DNA of 64,000 nt from Pannonibacter phragmitetus_B (GTDB lineage Bacteria; Pseudomonadota; Alphaproteobacteria; Rhizobiales; Stappiaceae). The notes beneath the pieces were generated by a model, which was given only the letters and a program-made list of their open reading frames with translations, searched no databases and was not told the origin of the DNA. This document shows, one piece after another, positions 9,968 through 19,022 of this stretch (within the stretch, counting starts at the first letter, position 1; every line of letters starts with the position of its first letter). The position numbers were made by a program, and so were the translations under genes. Location: contig NZ_JBNINT010000001.1 of NCBI RefSeq assembly GCF_050510895.1, positions 744,001 through 808,000 on the forward strand, given 5' to 3'.

Positions 9968-10303
9968 ATGGACACTTTGCCCCCTTGCCCCGAATGCCGC
10001 TCCACCTTCACCTATGAAGTGGAAGGCACCCTGACATGCCCCGAATGCGGGCATGAATGGCCGCTGGCCGCCGCCCCCGAGGCAGGCCTTGAAGTGCGCG
10101 ACAGCGTTGGAAACCTGCTCGCCGATGGCGACACGGTGACCCTGATCAAGGACCTGAAGCTCAAGGGCTCCTCCAGCGTCCTCAAGATCGGTACCAAGGT
10201 CCGCGGCATCCGCCTCGTCGACAGCGACCACAACATCGACTGCAAGATCCCCGGCATCGGGCCGATTGGGTTGAAGTCGGAGTTCGTGAAGAAGGCGACG
10301 TGA
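9968..10303 (+). CDS. yjdM: PhnA/YjdM family zinc-ribbon protein
   Basis: The protein is 111 aa from the ATG at 9968. The N-terminal zinc ribbon has two CPxC pairs (Cys7/Cys10 and Cys24/Cys27). The C-terminal PhnA domain contains GDTVTLIKDLKLKGSSSVLKIGTKVRGIRL and ends KSEFVKKA, as in E. coli YjdM (formerly PhnA). The family length is about 110 aa, so the gene is complete; the frame extends 27 codons further upstream without homology-like sequence. Its function is not settled; despite the old name it is not the phosphonoacetate hydrolase. A rho-independent terminator follows at 10346-10390. Confidence 0.9.
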   Translation: MDTLPPCPECRSTFTYEVEGTLTCPECGHEWPLAAAPEAGLEVRDSVGNLLADGDTVTLIKDLKLKGSSSVLKIGTKVRGIRLVDSDHNIDCKIPGIGPIGLKSEFVKKAT

Positions 10304-10345
10304 GGGGCTGAGGTCTTCCGTCTTTCGGTTTTCTGGGCGTTTTAA

Positions 10346-10390
10346 AGCTGCCTTTGTGCTGGCTCCGGCTGGCGCAGGGCGGCTTTTTTG
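10346..10390 (+). terminator. Rho-independent terminator after the PhnA/YjdM gene
   Basis: AGCTGCC...TTGTGC pairs, with G-U wobbles, against GCGCAGGGCGGCT across a CTCCGG loop region. The hairpin is followed directly by six T residues. Confidence 0.7.
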
Positions 10391-10949
10391 TTTTGCTCCA
10401 CTCTGACAGATCTGCGCTACTGAGCCTCAATGGTAAGAGGGCAGCATGTGTTATTGTAGGCGATCATATTCATGCATGAGCGATTTTCGGCGGTGGTGAT
10501 TGTTTTCCAATCTTGAGGCTGTAATCATATTTCGACATATCGTTAGCTTGTAATTTGTTTTCGATCTTCTGCTCTAACCAACTGAGCTATTCCGCCATCC
10601 CCCTCCCAGCCCCTTTCGGGCAGTGAACTGATGCGGTAGGCGCGCCGTCGGGCGGCGTCCTGCCTGCCATGAGGGTTCTATGAGCGACTGCGGAAAGCGC
10701 ACTGCGAGGAGTGCGTGAGATCCGGCAATTGGACCGGTTTACAGGACCAAGTGGCTCGATTGAGTTGAGTGCGTTCGGATGCGAGCATCAACGTAATGCT
10801 TCCTGTATCGGCCTTCGCTTTCCAGCCTTTTCATTCATATCCAAATGTGAGATATATTTCTCAATATAGAAGATAAATGATCGTCTAATTCAGGCTGGAG
10901 CCGGTCGCGTCTCTTGCCATGAAGAGGCTCCAGAGCGAACGGAAGACGG
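10391..10949. other. Non-coding stretch holding the left island boundary
   Basis: About 560 bases without a convincing gene. From about 10430 to 10568 it is AT-rich, unlike the flanking chromosome. The tRNA-Met-like repeat copy sits at 10569-10600. A 5-bp inverted repeat, TGAGATATATTTCTCA, lies at 10848-10863, about 87 bases before the ThDP enzyme gene; it could be an operator, but nothing else supports that. Confidence 0.6.
10569..10600 (-). repeat. Left copy of 32-bp tRNA-Met-derived direct repeat (truncated tRNA 5' half)
   Basis: Read on the minus strand this is the 5' half of a tRNA: acceptor strand GGCGGAA, then TAGCTCAGTTGGTTAGAGCA, the D-arm. It matches the 5' half of the intact tRNA-Met at 32034-32110 with one difference (T at 10590 against C at 32104), plus four bases beyond the tRNA end. 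The anticodon arm and 3' half are missing; the sequence turns into unrelated AT-rich DNA. The two copies are in the same orientation and bracket the 21.5-kb catabolic region. Duplication of a tRNA 5' half is less usual than of a 3' end, so the mechanism is uncertain. Confidence 0.75.
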
Positions 10950-12671
10950 ATGAACATGACCTATCCTGCACCGCAAATGACCTGTGGGGCCGCGCTTCTG
11001 TCGCGGATGGCAACTCTTGGCGTGGATTACATCTTTGCCAACTCCGGGACAGATTTTCCGCCCGTCATCGAAGGGCTTTCGGAGGCGGAAGCAAAGAATA
11101 TCCCACTCCCGCGCACTGTAACCGTCCCATTTGAAAGCGCTGCCGTAGCGATGGCCCACGGTTACACGCTGGCGACAGGCCGGCCTCAGGCTGTGCTGGT
11201 GCACACCAACGTCGGCCTCGCCAACGCCGCCATGGGTGCGATCAATGCCGCCTGCGACAACATCCCAATGCTCTTGATGTCCGGGCGCACGCCCACGCTC
11301 GAGAGCGGCCGCGTGGGGGCACGAACGGTCCCTATCGGCTGGGGGCAGGAAATGCTGGATCAGAGTGGCCTGATCCGGGAAGCCTGCAAATGGGATTACG
11401 AGCTCCGTTTCCCGGAACAGATCTTCGACGTGACCGACCGGGCGCATGGCATCGCCGCGTCAACGCCCAAGGGACCCGTCTATGTAAGCCTCCCGCGTGA
11501 AGTCCTGAGTGAAACGATCCCCGCTGCGGGTGCGGAGCGCCGGCCTCAAATGACTGCTGCTGTCGTCGAGGCAGGGACCGATCAGATTACCCGGATTGCG
11601 AGCCTCCTTGCTGAGGCTGAGCATCCCGTCATCTTTGCCCAGCATGGCGCGGGTAGCGCTGACGCCTTTGCAGCCCTGTCGCGGCTGACCGGCGACTGGG
11701 GCATTCCTCTTTGCCAGTATTGGGCCGTGGAACTGGCCTTGCCGACCACCCATCCGATGGCCGCGGGTCCCGACCCGGCACCGCTTCTGAAGAAGGCCGA
11801 TGTCGTGCTTTGCATAGACGCTTTGGCACCATGGTCACCTGCCCAGATCGAACCGCGCGAAGAGGCGACAGTCATACAGATTGGACCGCGTCCCCTGCAG
11901 GAGCGTTCTGGTGTGCGCAACTTCCGCTGCGACCTGGGCGTGACGACGGAAATTGCCCCGGCGATCGTGGCCCTTGAGGCGGCCATGGCGAAACTGCTGC
12001 CCGGCCACGACGCCAGAGTGGCCGCGCGCGCAAGGAACATTGCGAAGGCCAATGCCGCCGATCAGTCCAGACGTTTCGATGCTGCCGCCGGAGAACGGGA
12101 CGGACCAGCCCTGACAAAACGCTGGATCAGCCTGACCCTCTCGGAAAAACTAGCCGGCCGCGACGCAGCCGTCTTTTCTGAACTGGGCTGCCAGCTCCCC
12201 TATCTGCGGCTGACCCGGCATCAGTCCTGGTTCGATGGTCCTCATTCAGGCGGACTGGGCTGGGGCTTCCCAGCCGCCGCGGGATTTGCGCTCGCACGTC
12301 CGGAAAAGACTGTGGTCGCGACTATGGGCGACGGCTCCTATATGTTTTCCAATCCGGTGGCCTGCCACCAAATCGCCGAAGCGCTTGGCCTTTCAATGGT
12401 CGTCATAGTGCTGAACAACACCGAATGGGGCGCGGTGCGGCAGTCCGTTCTCGACATCTATCCCGATGGCCACGCCTCCAAGGCCAATGCCGTCCCGCTT
12501 ACAGATCTTTCGCCAAGCCCGGACTTCACGAAAGTCGCCGAAGCGAGCCGCGCCTGGGCTCGGCGCGTGTCCGCTCCGGATGCGTTCGAGCAGGCGCTTT
12601 GCGAAGCACTTGCTCATGTCGACGCAAAGAAAGGTCTAGCTCTTATTGAGGCGGCCATCGGCAGAGGCTGA
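10950..12671 (+). CDS. Thiamine-diphosphate-dependent decarboxylase/acetolactate-synthase-like enzyme
   Basis: The protein is 573 aa, the usual length for the POX/ALS/benzoylformate-decarboxylase superfamily. The N-terminal PYR domain has the conserved activating Glu in VPFESAAVAMAHGY (near residue 64). The central domain carries a nucleotide-fold pattern. The C-terminal PP domain has the ThDP/Mg motif GDGSYMFSNP ending in VIVLNNTEWG (GDG...NN, near residues 455-490). The family decarboxylates 2-oxo acids to aldehydes or condenses them. Next to two aldehyde dehydrogenases, a 2-oxo acid decarboxylase is the most natural reading; a ligase role cannot be excluded. It is the first gene of a short operon with the CGWC protein, just inside the island boundary. 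Confidence 0.85.
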   Translation: MNMTYPAPQMTCGAALLSRMATLGVDYIFANSGTDFPPVIEGLSEAEAKNIPLPRTVTVPFESAAVAMAHGYTLATGRPQAVLVHTNVGLANAAMGAINAACDNIPMLLMSGRTPTLESGRVGARTVPIGWGQEMLDQSGLIREACKWDYELRFPEQIFDVTDRAHGIAASTPKGPVYVSLPREVLSETIPAAGAERRPQMTAAVVEAGTDQITRIASLLAEAEHPVIFAQHGAGSADAFAALSRLTGDWGIPLCQYWAVELALPTTHPMAAGPDPAPLLKKADVVLCIDALAPWSPAQIEPREEATVIQIGPRPLQERSGVRNFRCDLGVTTEIAPAIVALEAAMAKLLPGHDARVAARARNIAKANAADQSRRFDAAAGERDGPALTKRWISLTLSEKLAGRDAAVFSELGCQLPYLRLTRHQSWFDGPHSGGLGWGFPAAAGFALARPEKTVVATMGDGSYMFSNPVACHQIAEALGLSMVVIVLNNTEWGAVRQSVLDIYPDGHASKANAVPLTDLSPSPDFTKVAEASRAWARRVSAPDAFEQALCEALAHVDAKKGLALIEAAIGRG

Positions 12672-12703
12672 ACGCCATTCAAGTCACATCGGAAGAGGTG
12701 CAC

Positions 12704-13390
12704 ATGACATTGTTCGATCTGAAATTCGACTACTATCTCGATCCCTTGTGCGGCTGGTGTTACGCGAGCGCTCCCGCGCTTGCCGGCCTTGCAGAAAAAT
12801 ATCCGGATCAACTGGTAATGCGCCCGTCCGGCCTATTCTTCGATCCGCGCCCGGTGTCCAGCATTGCCGATCATGCCGAGCGGAACGATCGGAATATTCA
12901 GAAAATGACAGGGCAGCTTTTCACGGAGGCCTATCATCAAGGCGTCATGCGTGCAAAGGGAGGCGTGTTCGGCTCCAACTTTCTCACGCGCGCGATGGTG
13001 GCCCTTGGTCAATATGAGGCCGCGCTCGAACCAAACTTCCTGCACGATGCCCAGATTGCCCGATATGTTCAAGGCAAAGACACGTCCCGGGCCAGAGAAG
13101 TGGCGCTCGTCGCCTGCCGGACCGCGGCAAAGGCGGGCATCGAACTGAACGTTGCCGAATTCGAAGACAAACTGACCAATTGCGCTGAGCTGGAAAGAGA
13201 AACCCAGGCCCGGATATCAGACACGCAAGCCCGGCAGGCAAGTCTTCCCAGGGGCGTTCCGCTGCTGGTCGTGACCTTGGACGGCCGGCCCACTCCTTTC
13301 AGTGGCGAGAAACTCTACCGGGGCGCTGCCGCTCTTTTCGAGGCGCTCGATGACCTCTTGAAAACGACCACGGACCGAGAGCTGAATTGA
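12704..13390 (+). CDS. DsbA-family thiol oxidoreductase with CGWC motif, no signal peptide
   Basis: The protein is 228 aa from the ATG at 12704, with GGAAGAGG 5 bases upstream; a GTG two codons earlier is the alternative. The N-terminal DYYLDPLCGWCYA gives a thioredoxin-fold CxxC (CGWC) active site. A helical insert follows, then RGVPLLVV, the cis-Pro loop before the last strand. There is no signal peptide or membrane anchor, so it should be cytoplasmic, unlike classical DsbA. Cytoplasmic DsbA-fold proteins include FrnE-like oxidoreductases and glutathione-linked isomerases. It lies 32 bases after the ThDP enzyme gene, so it may act in the same pathway; its substrate is unknown. Confidence 0.82.
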   Translation: MTLFDLKFDYYLDPLCGWCYASAPALAGLAEKYPDQLVMRPSGLFFDPRPVSSIADHAERNDRNIQKMTGQLFTEAYHQGVMRAKGGVFGSNFLTRAMVALGQYEAALEPNFLHDAQIARYVQGKDTSRAREVALVACRTAAKAGIELNVAEFEDKLTNCAELERETQARISDTQARQASLPRGVPLLVVTLDGRPTPFSGEKLYRGAAALFEALDDLLKTTTDRELN

Positions 13391-13403
13391 CCGCCGGAAG
13401 CTG

Positions 13404-13429
13404 AAAGACCCGGGCGTGCCCGGGTCTTT
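13404..13429. terminator. Perfect hairpin between convergent genes
   Basis: AAAGACCCGGG, loop CGTG, CCCGGGTCTTT: an 11-bp perfect stem flanked by A and T residues, so it can end transcription in both directions. It lies 14 bases after the CGWC protein stop codon. Confidence 0.75.
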
Positions 13430-13471
13430 GCTCGTCGGAAACAGGTCGAGAATTCTTCAGAAATCTTGGCA

Positions 13472-13500
13472 AAAGGCACGGTGTACAAGGCCGTGCCTTT
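13472..13500 (-). terminator. Hairpin terminator downstream of the aldehyde dehydrogenase operon
   Basis: AAAGGCACGG and CCGTGCCTTT form a perfect 10-bp stem around a 9-base loop. Read on the minus strand it follows the aldehyde dehydrogenase gene ending at 13528 and closes with a short T run. Confidence 0.7.
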
Positions 13501-13527
13501 CATCGTTCGTGTTTCGCCGCCTGCCTA

Positions 13528-14972
13528 TCAGAACGGATAGTGCTGGTTCGGATCCTCAATGGTGATCCAGCGCAGATCGGTAAATTCAGCGATCGCCGCC
13601 TTCCCGCCGAACCTGCCATAGCCGGAGTCTCCGACACCGCCAAACGGCATTTGCGGCTCGTCGGAAACCGTCGGTCCGTTGATATGACAAATTCCGCTTT
13701 TGATCTGGTTGGCTGCGGATATCGCACGCTGGATATCCTGACTGAAAACGGCAGCCGAGAGGCCGTATTCGGTGTCATTGGCCGTTGCAATTGCCTCTGC
13801 GTCACCCTTCACGCGAATGATCGACTTTACCGGTCCGAAGCTCTCCTCGCTGTAGATGCGCATTTCCGCTGTGACACCGTCCAGCAGGGTCGCCGAATGG
13901 ATTGCTCCGTCCCGTTCGCCGCCAGCAACAAGTTTTGCGCCCTTGGCGGTGGCGTCAGAGATCAGCGCGTCCATCTTGGTGCCTGCTTCCGCATTCACCA
14001 AGGACCCCAGAACAACGTGATCGCGCGGGTTGCCGAACGGCAGCTTCGATGCACGGGCGGCCAGCTTCTCCACGAATTCATCGGCGATGCTCTCATCAAC
14101 GATAATGCGTTCGGTGGACATGCAGATCTGACCCTGGTTCATGAAGGCACCGAAGATCGCCGCATTCACGGCCCCGTCCAAATCGGCATCGGAAAGCACC
14201 ACCAGAGGCGCCTTGCCGCCAAGTTCCAGAAGTGAGGGCTTCAGATTTTCACCGGCAAGGCGGCCGATGATACGGCCGACTGCGGAAGATCCCGTGAAAT
14301 TTACGTGCCGGACTTCCGGGGCCTCAATCAATGCCTTCACGACTTCTGCTGCATCCTTGGGGGCGTTCGAGACATAATTGACAACGCCTTCGGGCAGCCC
14401 TGCCTCGACAAAGCAGTCGACGATCATGCGATGTGTCTTGGGGCAGGATTCCGAGCCCTTGAAAATAACCGTGTTCCCGCAAGCCAGCGGCATCGCGAGC
14501 GCGCGCGTCCCGAGAATGACAGGTGCGTTCCACGGTGCGATGCCCAGGCAGACACCTTTTGGACGTGCAACAGACATCGCCAGCGTACCGGGCTTGTTGG
14601 AGGGGATGACTTCGCCACCGATCTGGGTGATCATTGCAGCAGCTTCCCGGATCACGCCTGCGGCCAGCATCACGTTGAAGCCTGCCCATGGGCCGGTCGA
14701 GCCGGTCTCGGCGATCATGGTCGCGACGAAATCGGCAGACTTGGATTCCATGATATCCGCGGCCTTGTTCAGGAGTGCTCGCCGCTGCCCGGGAGCCACC
14801 TCGGCCCAGGCCGGAAAGGCTGCCGCAGCAGCCTTCGCAACGATAGCTGCATCTGCCGCGCGTGCGGCCGCTGCTGTCGATGCCACTTCGCCGGTCACCG
14901 GATCAAGACGATCGAAGGTTTCTCCCCGGCTGCGGCTGTATCCTTGTTATTGATGACAAGTTGTACGGTCAC
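13528..14972 (-). CDS. NAD(P)-dependent aldehyde dehydrogenase, vanillin/salicylaldehyde dehydrogenase type (frame broken once)
   Basis: The main frame covers residues from MTGEVAS on, but the natural start is the GTG at 14972 with AAGGAG upstream, giving TVQLVINNKDTAAAG. The two frames join at the C run 14924-14927; one extra base gives AAGGETFDRLDPVTGEVAS and 481 aa, exactly the family length. Catalytic features are visible: IAPWNAP (cofactor region), LLELGGKAP (general base Glu) and NQGQICMSTER (nucleophile Cys). It oxidises an aldehyde, probably aromatic, to the acid. It is the second gene of a minus-strand pair with the paralogue at 15068-16570. Confidence 0.85.
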
Positions 14973-15067
14973 GTTTCTCTCCTTGGAACTGATTGACATT
15001 GTTATTGTTGAAAGTGTCCCGCAGCCCGGCAGATAGCCGGGCCCGCTTTTTCCGGATTTGGCTGTTG

Positions 15068-16570
15068 TCACATCTCCCGCCGGGACGGTTTCGTGGTGAT
15101 CCAGCGCAATTCCGTGAATTCATCCAGACAGCTATCGCCGCCGAAGCGGCCGTATCCGCTCGATTTCACGCCTCCGAACGGCATGAAGGGATCGTCGGCA
15201 ACCGTCGCGGAATTGATGTGACAGATGCCGGTTTCGAGCTGGTCACCTACGGCGGCGGCAACAGATTGGTCCGCGCCGAAGACCGCGGACGACAGTCCGT
15301 ATTCGCAGTCGTTTGCGACAGTAATGGCTTCCTCGACCGATCCGACCCGATGGATGCCGACCAGAGGACCGAAGCACTCTTCCGAGTAGACACGCATCAT
15401 GGGCGAGACATGGTCAATGATGGTCGCATCCATGAATTGCCCGCGTGCCGGACCACCCGATCGCAACACAGCCCCCTTGGAGAGCGCGTCCTCAATCAGA
15501 GCGGAAAGCCGGACAGCAATGGAAGAGGTCGCAAGAGGGCCGATGCGAACACCCGGATTGCGCGGATCTCCTGCAGTAAGCTGCGCTGACCGCTCAGCAA
15601 GCGCATCCACGAACTTATCGGCGATTGCATGATCGACAATGATCCGGTCAGTTGCCATACAGATCTGGCCAGAGTTCAGAAAAGCGCCGAAAACAGCCGC
15701 CTCCACCGCCTCTTCGATGTCCGCGTCGGCCAGCACAATAAGCGGAGATTTACCGCCAAGCTCCAACAAACAGCGCTTGAGATGGGAGGCTGCAATACCT
15801 GCCACGATCCGGCCGACGCGGGTCGATCCCGTGAAATTGACGCGACGCACGGGGGCGCAGGCAATCAAGGTCTCCACCACCTCGCGGGAATTTTCCGGGG
15901 CATTGGTGAGGATGCTCAGCCCTCCCTCCGGAAGGCCGGCTTCATGCAAGAGCTCTCCCAGCAGAACATGGGTTACGGGGCAGAGTTCCGAGGCCTTGAA
16001 GATCACTGTGTTGCCAAATGCGAGGGGAAAGGCAATGGCGCGGACGCCAAGCGCGAGCGGCGCATTCCAGGGGGCGATCGCAAGGCAGATGCCCGCAGGT
16101 ACACGAACCGTCCGTGAAGAGCCCCCAGCCTGCTGCCCCACTTCGCTGTTAAACTGTTCGGCCAGTTGCGCGGTCGCCTCGAACACCTTCGCGGCAACGC
16201 GGAAGTTGAACTCCACCCACTCCGCGGTAGCGCCGGTCTCCCGAAGCATGCTGTCGTGAAATCTTGCCGCGTAATGCGGTATCAGGGTGCCGGCACGCCG
16301 GAGAACGGCCGCTCGCTCCGTACCGCTCAGTCGGGACCAGATGTTGAAACTGGCCGCAGCCACGGAAACCATCTTCGTGGCATCGGCTGCGCGGCCATCT
16401 GCAGCCACCGAAGAAACCTGGCCAGACGATGGATCAAGACGTTCGAAGACCGCCCCTGCCGTAGCACCCTGATGGGCGCCTTTGACGAACAGCCCTGTTC
16501 TCAGCACTCGTTCTGGAGCGTGTGACGCGCGCTTGTGCGGCGTTTTACCCGCTGTTTCCGTCCCGTTCAT
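15068..16570 (-). CDS. NAD(P)-dependent aldehyde dehydrogenase, paralogue of the adjacent enzyme
   Basis: The complete 500-aa aldehyde dehydrogenase has IAPWNAPLALGVRAIAFP, LLELGGKSP (general base Glu) and NSGQICMATDR (catalytic Cys). The C-terminal FGGVKSSGYGRFGG resembles the neighbour at 13528, so the two look like old duplicates in the same family (vanillin/salicylaldehyde/benzaldehyde dehydrogenases). It has about 20 extra N-terminal residues. It is transcribed first in the minus-strand pair and divergently from the AraC regulator gene, whose start lies 115 bases away. The substrate is an aldehyde, likely aromatic or arylaliphatic by family. Confidence 0.88.
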   Translation of the reverse strand: MNGTETAGKTPHKRASHAPERVLRTGLFVKGAHQGATAGAVFERLDPSSGQVSSVAADGRAADATKMVSVAAASFNIWSRLSGTERAAVLRRAGTLIPHYAARFHDSMLRETGATAEWVEFNFRVAAKVFEATAQLAEQFNSEVGQQAGGSSRTVRVPAGICLAIAPWNAPLALGVRAIAFPLAFGNTVIFKASELCPVTHVLLGELLHEAGLPEGGLSILTNAPENSREVVETLIACAPVRRVNFTGSTRVGRIVAGIAASHLKRCLLELGGKSPLIVLADADIEEAVEAAVFGAFLNSGQICMATDRIIVDHAIADKFVDALAERSAQLTAGDPRNPGVRIGPLATSSIAVRLSALIEDALSKGAVLRSGGPARGQFMDATIIDHVSPMMRVYSEECFGPLVGIHRVGSVEEAITVANDCEYGLSSAVFGADQSVAAAVGDQLETGICHINSATVADDPFMPFGGVKSSGYGRFGGDSCLDEFTELRWITTKPSRREM

Positions 16571-16637
16571 CTGGTCCTCCCCTGCCTTTCCGGCAGACCA
16601 TCACCAGTTCACATGTTTTGCAGGGATCAATAAATGC

Positions 16638-16648
16638 CCTATTATAGG
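16638..16648. promoter_or_regulatory. Palindrome CCTATTATAGG between divergent ALDH and araC-type genes
   Basis: A perfect 11-base palindrome sits in the 115-base gap between the aldehyde dehydrogenase (minus) and the AraC-family gene (plus). The position suits an operator or a symmetric -10 region. It is short, so chance is possible. Confidence 0.35.
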
Positions 16649-16685
16649 TAAATAATGAAGTTTTCTGGGAATTTGGGCGCAAACT

Positions 16686-17576
16686 ATGCCGGAAAGCAGT
16701 GCACTTTTATCCATGCTTCGCCTGGAGGTGGTGGAACCCGGCTTCCGGTCGCGGACCTACGCCGCCGGACAGGGGACCTCCGCGCAATTCAATCTGATCG
16801 CCATTATGCTGAGGGGAAACGCGACCCTGCACGTGAACGAGGAAGCCATGGAGGTCGTCGAGAGCTCAATCGCAGTTCTTCCGCACGGAGTGCGGGCGCG
16901 ACTGAGCGTTCCAGCGGGTACAGGCGCCTGGATCATCGGATTTGCCCGGCCGCTGCAATCGCTCGTCACCGGCACTGGCCCGGAGAGTCTGATACTCGAC
17001 ACGATTTTGAGCAGGCTGACCCTTACTCCCGGAAATCCGGACATTTTGGCGGCTTCAATCGCCCCCTTGCTGCCGCTGCTTACAGATGAAGTGAACGATC
17101 AAAACAAGCGATCCACGACGGCGGTGGCATCACTTGTGCGACTGTTGCTGATTGCGATCAGCCGCATGCTGACGAGCAGCGGTCTCGCCGACGGCCGCAA
17201 CGATACGCATATCCTGCACAGGTTCCGGCAACTTGTTGAGCTGGGCTACAGGAGCCGCAAAACGGTCACCGGATATTGCCAAGATCTGAACCTCACATAC
17301 GACCGCCTGAACGATATCTGCCAGAGAATCCTGAAGCGCACTCCGCTCTCGCTGATCCAGCAGCGGATCTTGATGGACGCTTCAACCCGCTTGCTCAAGA
17401 CGGACGAAAGCATCCAGTCGATCGCAAATCATCTCGGTTTCAGCGATCCGACAAAATTCTCGCATTTCTTCAAGCGGACTACCGGCTTGTCACCACGCCA
17501 GTACAGACAGACGATGCGCAAGCAGGAAGACCGGCAGGCCAGTACGGTGCTCCAGACATTTTCCGACTGGCCATAG
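16686..17576 (+). CDS. AraC-family transcriptional regulator
   Basis: The protein is 296 aa. The N-terminal 160 residues form a likely cupin-type effector domain (AAGQGTSAQFNLIAIMLRGNATL, then VLPHGVRARLSV). The C-terminal 100 residues hold the two AraC helix-turn-helix motifs, ending with SIQSIANHLGFSDPTKFSHFFKRTTGLSPRQYR, which matches the family signature. It lies between the aldehyde dehydrogenase pair (divergent) and the Liv-type transporter operon (downstream, same strand), so it is the natural regulator of one or both. The inducer is unknown. Confidence 0.9.
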   Translation: MPESSALLSMLRLEVVEPGFRSRTYAAGQGTSAQFNLIAIMLRGNATLHVNEEAMEVVESSIAVLPHGVRARLSVPAGTGAWIIGFARPLQSLVTGTGPESLILDTILSRLTLTPGNPDILAASIAPLLPLLTDEVNDQNKRSTTAVASLVRLLLIAISRMLTSSGLADGRNDTHILHRFRQLVELGYRSRKTVTGYCQDLNLTYDRLNDICQRILKRTPLSLIQQRILMDASTRLLKTDESIQSIANHLGFSDPTKFSHFFKRTTGLSPRQYRQTMRKQEDRQASTVLQTFSDWP

Positions 17577-17621
17577 CGAATTAGCCCTGAAATTCAGGGC
17601 AGGGCTGCTGTGGGCCGCATG

Positions 17622-17641
17622 CATCCACAATATTGTGGATG
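17622..17641. promoter_or_regulatory. Perfect 20-bp palindrome upstream of the Liv-type operon
   Basis: CATCCACAATATTGTGGATG is a perfect inverted repeat, 57 bases before the binding-protein start codon. It has no T tract, so an operator is more likely than a terminator. A smaller CCCTGAA-A-TTCAGGG hairpin lies just before it at 17585-17599 and could end the araC-type transcript. Confidence 0.55.
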
Positions 17642-17697
17642 GTCGGCACGGGCCGGCACATGAATGGTCCCCGATTAATAAATAAAGGGGAACTTCC

Positions 17698-18999
17698 ATG
17701 ACCAACAGATTACCAGGCTCAAGCCTGATATCCCGGCGTACATTGCTGGGAGGCGCTGTAATAGGAGCTGCCGGCGTTGCCGCATCCAGCAGTTTTCCCA
17801 CGCCTGCACTCGCACAAAGCGCGAAGCTGAAGGTTGGATACATCAGTCCTGTCACCGGGCTGTTTGCAACCTTTGCCGAGGCTGATCCCTTCCTGCTCAA
17901 GCAGATCCGCACAGCCTTGAAGGACGGCCTCGTCAACAACGGCAAGCGCTACGAAGTCGAAATCATTGACGTCGACGACCAGACCAATCCTGACCGGTCG
18001 ACCAGCGCCACCCAACAGCTCATCAATTCCGATGAAGTCAATATCGTGCTTGCCCAGGGCGCGCTCGGCATCAAGAACGTGAGCGCTCAGTGCGAGTTCG
18101 CCGGCGTGCCGTCGATCACCACTATGGACCCCTGGCAAGGCTGGCTTTTCCCGCAAGGCGGCACGCCCGAAACTGGCTTCCAATACGCCAATCACTTCTT
18201 CTGGGGCATTGAGGATATCATCTCGACCTATGTCGGCATGTGGTCTTCGCTGGAGACCAACAAGAAGATCGGTTCCTGCTTCACCAACGATCCTCCGGGC
18301 CAGACTTTCTTCAGCGACACCATCGGTTTCCCGCCAGCCCTGAAGGCCGCCGGTTTCGAAATGGTCGACGTCGGTCTCTTTGAGCCGGGCTCGAACGACT
18401 TCTCGCGGCAAATCGCTGCCTTCCGCGAGGCCGGTTGCGATATCATGACCGGCCTTTTCGATCCGCCGGACTGGGTCGTGTTCTGGCGTCAGGCCATGCA
18501 GGCCGGGTTCAAGCCCAAGGTCGTCACCGTCGCAAAGGCACTGCTGTTCCCCGCTGGCGTCCAGTCGCTCGGCATTGAAGCCAATGGTATGTCCACCGAA
18601 GTCTGGTGGACACCGAGCTATCCTTTCCGCTCGTCCATCACGGGCCAATCCTGTGCCGAACTCGCCAGCTCCTATGAGGCCGAAACGGGCAAGCGCTGGA
18701 CCCAGCCGATCGGTGTTGTGCACGCACTGCTCGAAGCCGGCATAAACGCTCTGCGCACTGCCGATGATCCGACCGATCCAGATTCCGTCGCGGACGCCAT
18801 TAAGAACATGACTCTCGACACCGTTGTCGGCACCCTGGACTGGGCCAACAGCCCGATCAAGAGCGTGGCGAAGATGGCGATCGCAGGGGGCCAATGGCAC
18901 GTCGACCCGAACGGCAACTTTGATCTTGATGTCGTCTACAACAAAGAGATGCCGGACGTTCCCGTGACAGCACCGTTCCAAATGAAAATCGGCGCCTGA
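17698..18999 (+). CDS. Branched-chain-amino-acid/amide-type ABC transporter substrate-binding protein (LivK family)
   Basis: The protein is 433 aa. The N-terminus has a twin-arginine signal (SRRTLLGG, a hydrophobic stretch, then cleavage after ALA), so it is exported folded. The mature part begins KLKVGYISPVTGLFATFAEAD, the start of the Peripla_BP_6 (LivK/AmiC/urea-binding) fold. The family includes carriers for amides, urea and aromatic acids, not just leucine. It is the first gene of the operon with two ATPases, two permeases and the nitrilase, so its ligand is probably the nitrile, amide or aromatic acid handled by the island; this is inference. Confidence 0.88.
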   Translation: MTNRLPGSSLISRRTLLGGAVIGAAGVAASSSFPTPALAQSAKLKVGYISPVTGLFATFAEADPFLLKQIRTALKDGLVNNGKRYEVEIIDVDDQTNPDRSTSATQQLINSDEVNIVLAQGALGIKNVSAQCEFAGVPSITTMDPWQGWLFPQGGTPETGFQYANHFFWGIEDIISTYVGMWSSLETNKKIGSCFTNDPPGQTFFSDTIGFPPALKAAGFEMVDVGLFEPGSNDFSRQIAAFREAGCDIMTGLFDPPDWVVFWRQAMQAGFKPKVVTVAKALLFPAGVQSLGIEANGMSTEVWWTPSYPFRSSITGQSCAELASSYEAETGKRWTQPIGVVHALLEAGINALRTADDPTDPDSVADAIKNMTLDTVVGTLDWANSPIKSVAKMAIAGGQWHVDPNGNFDLDVVYNKEMPDVPVTAPFQMKIGA

Positions 19000-19022
19000 C
19001 CGGCACACTTCGGACAATCAGG

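Noticed and set aside
10569..10600. A second functional tRNA gene at the left boundary
   Set aside because: Only the acceptor 5' strand and D-arm are present; the anticodon and T arms are missing, so it cannot make a tRNA.
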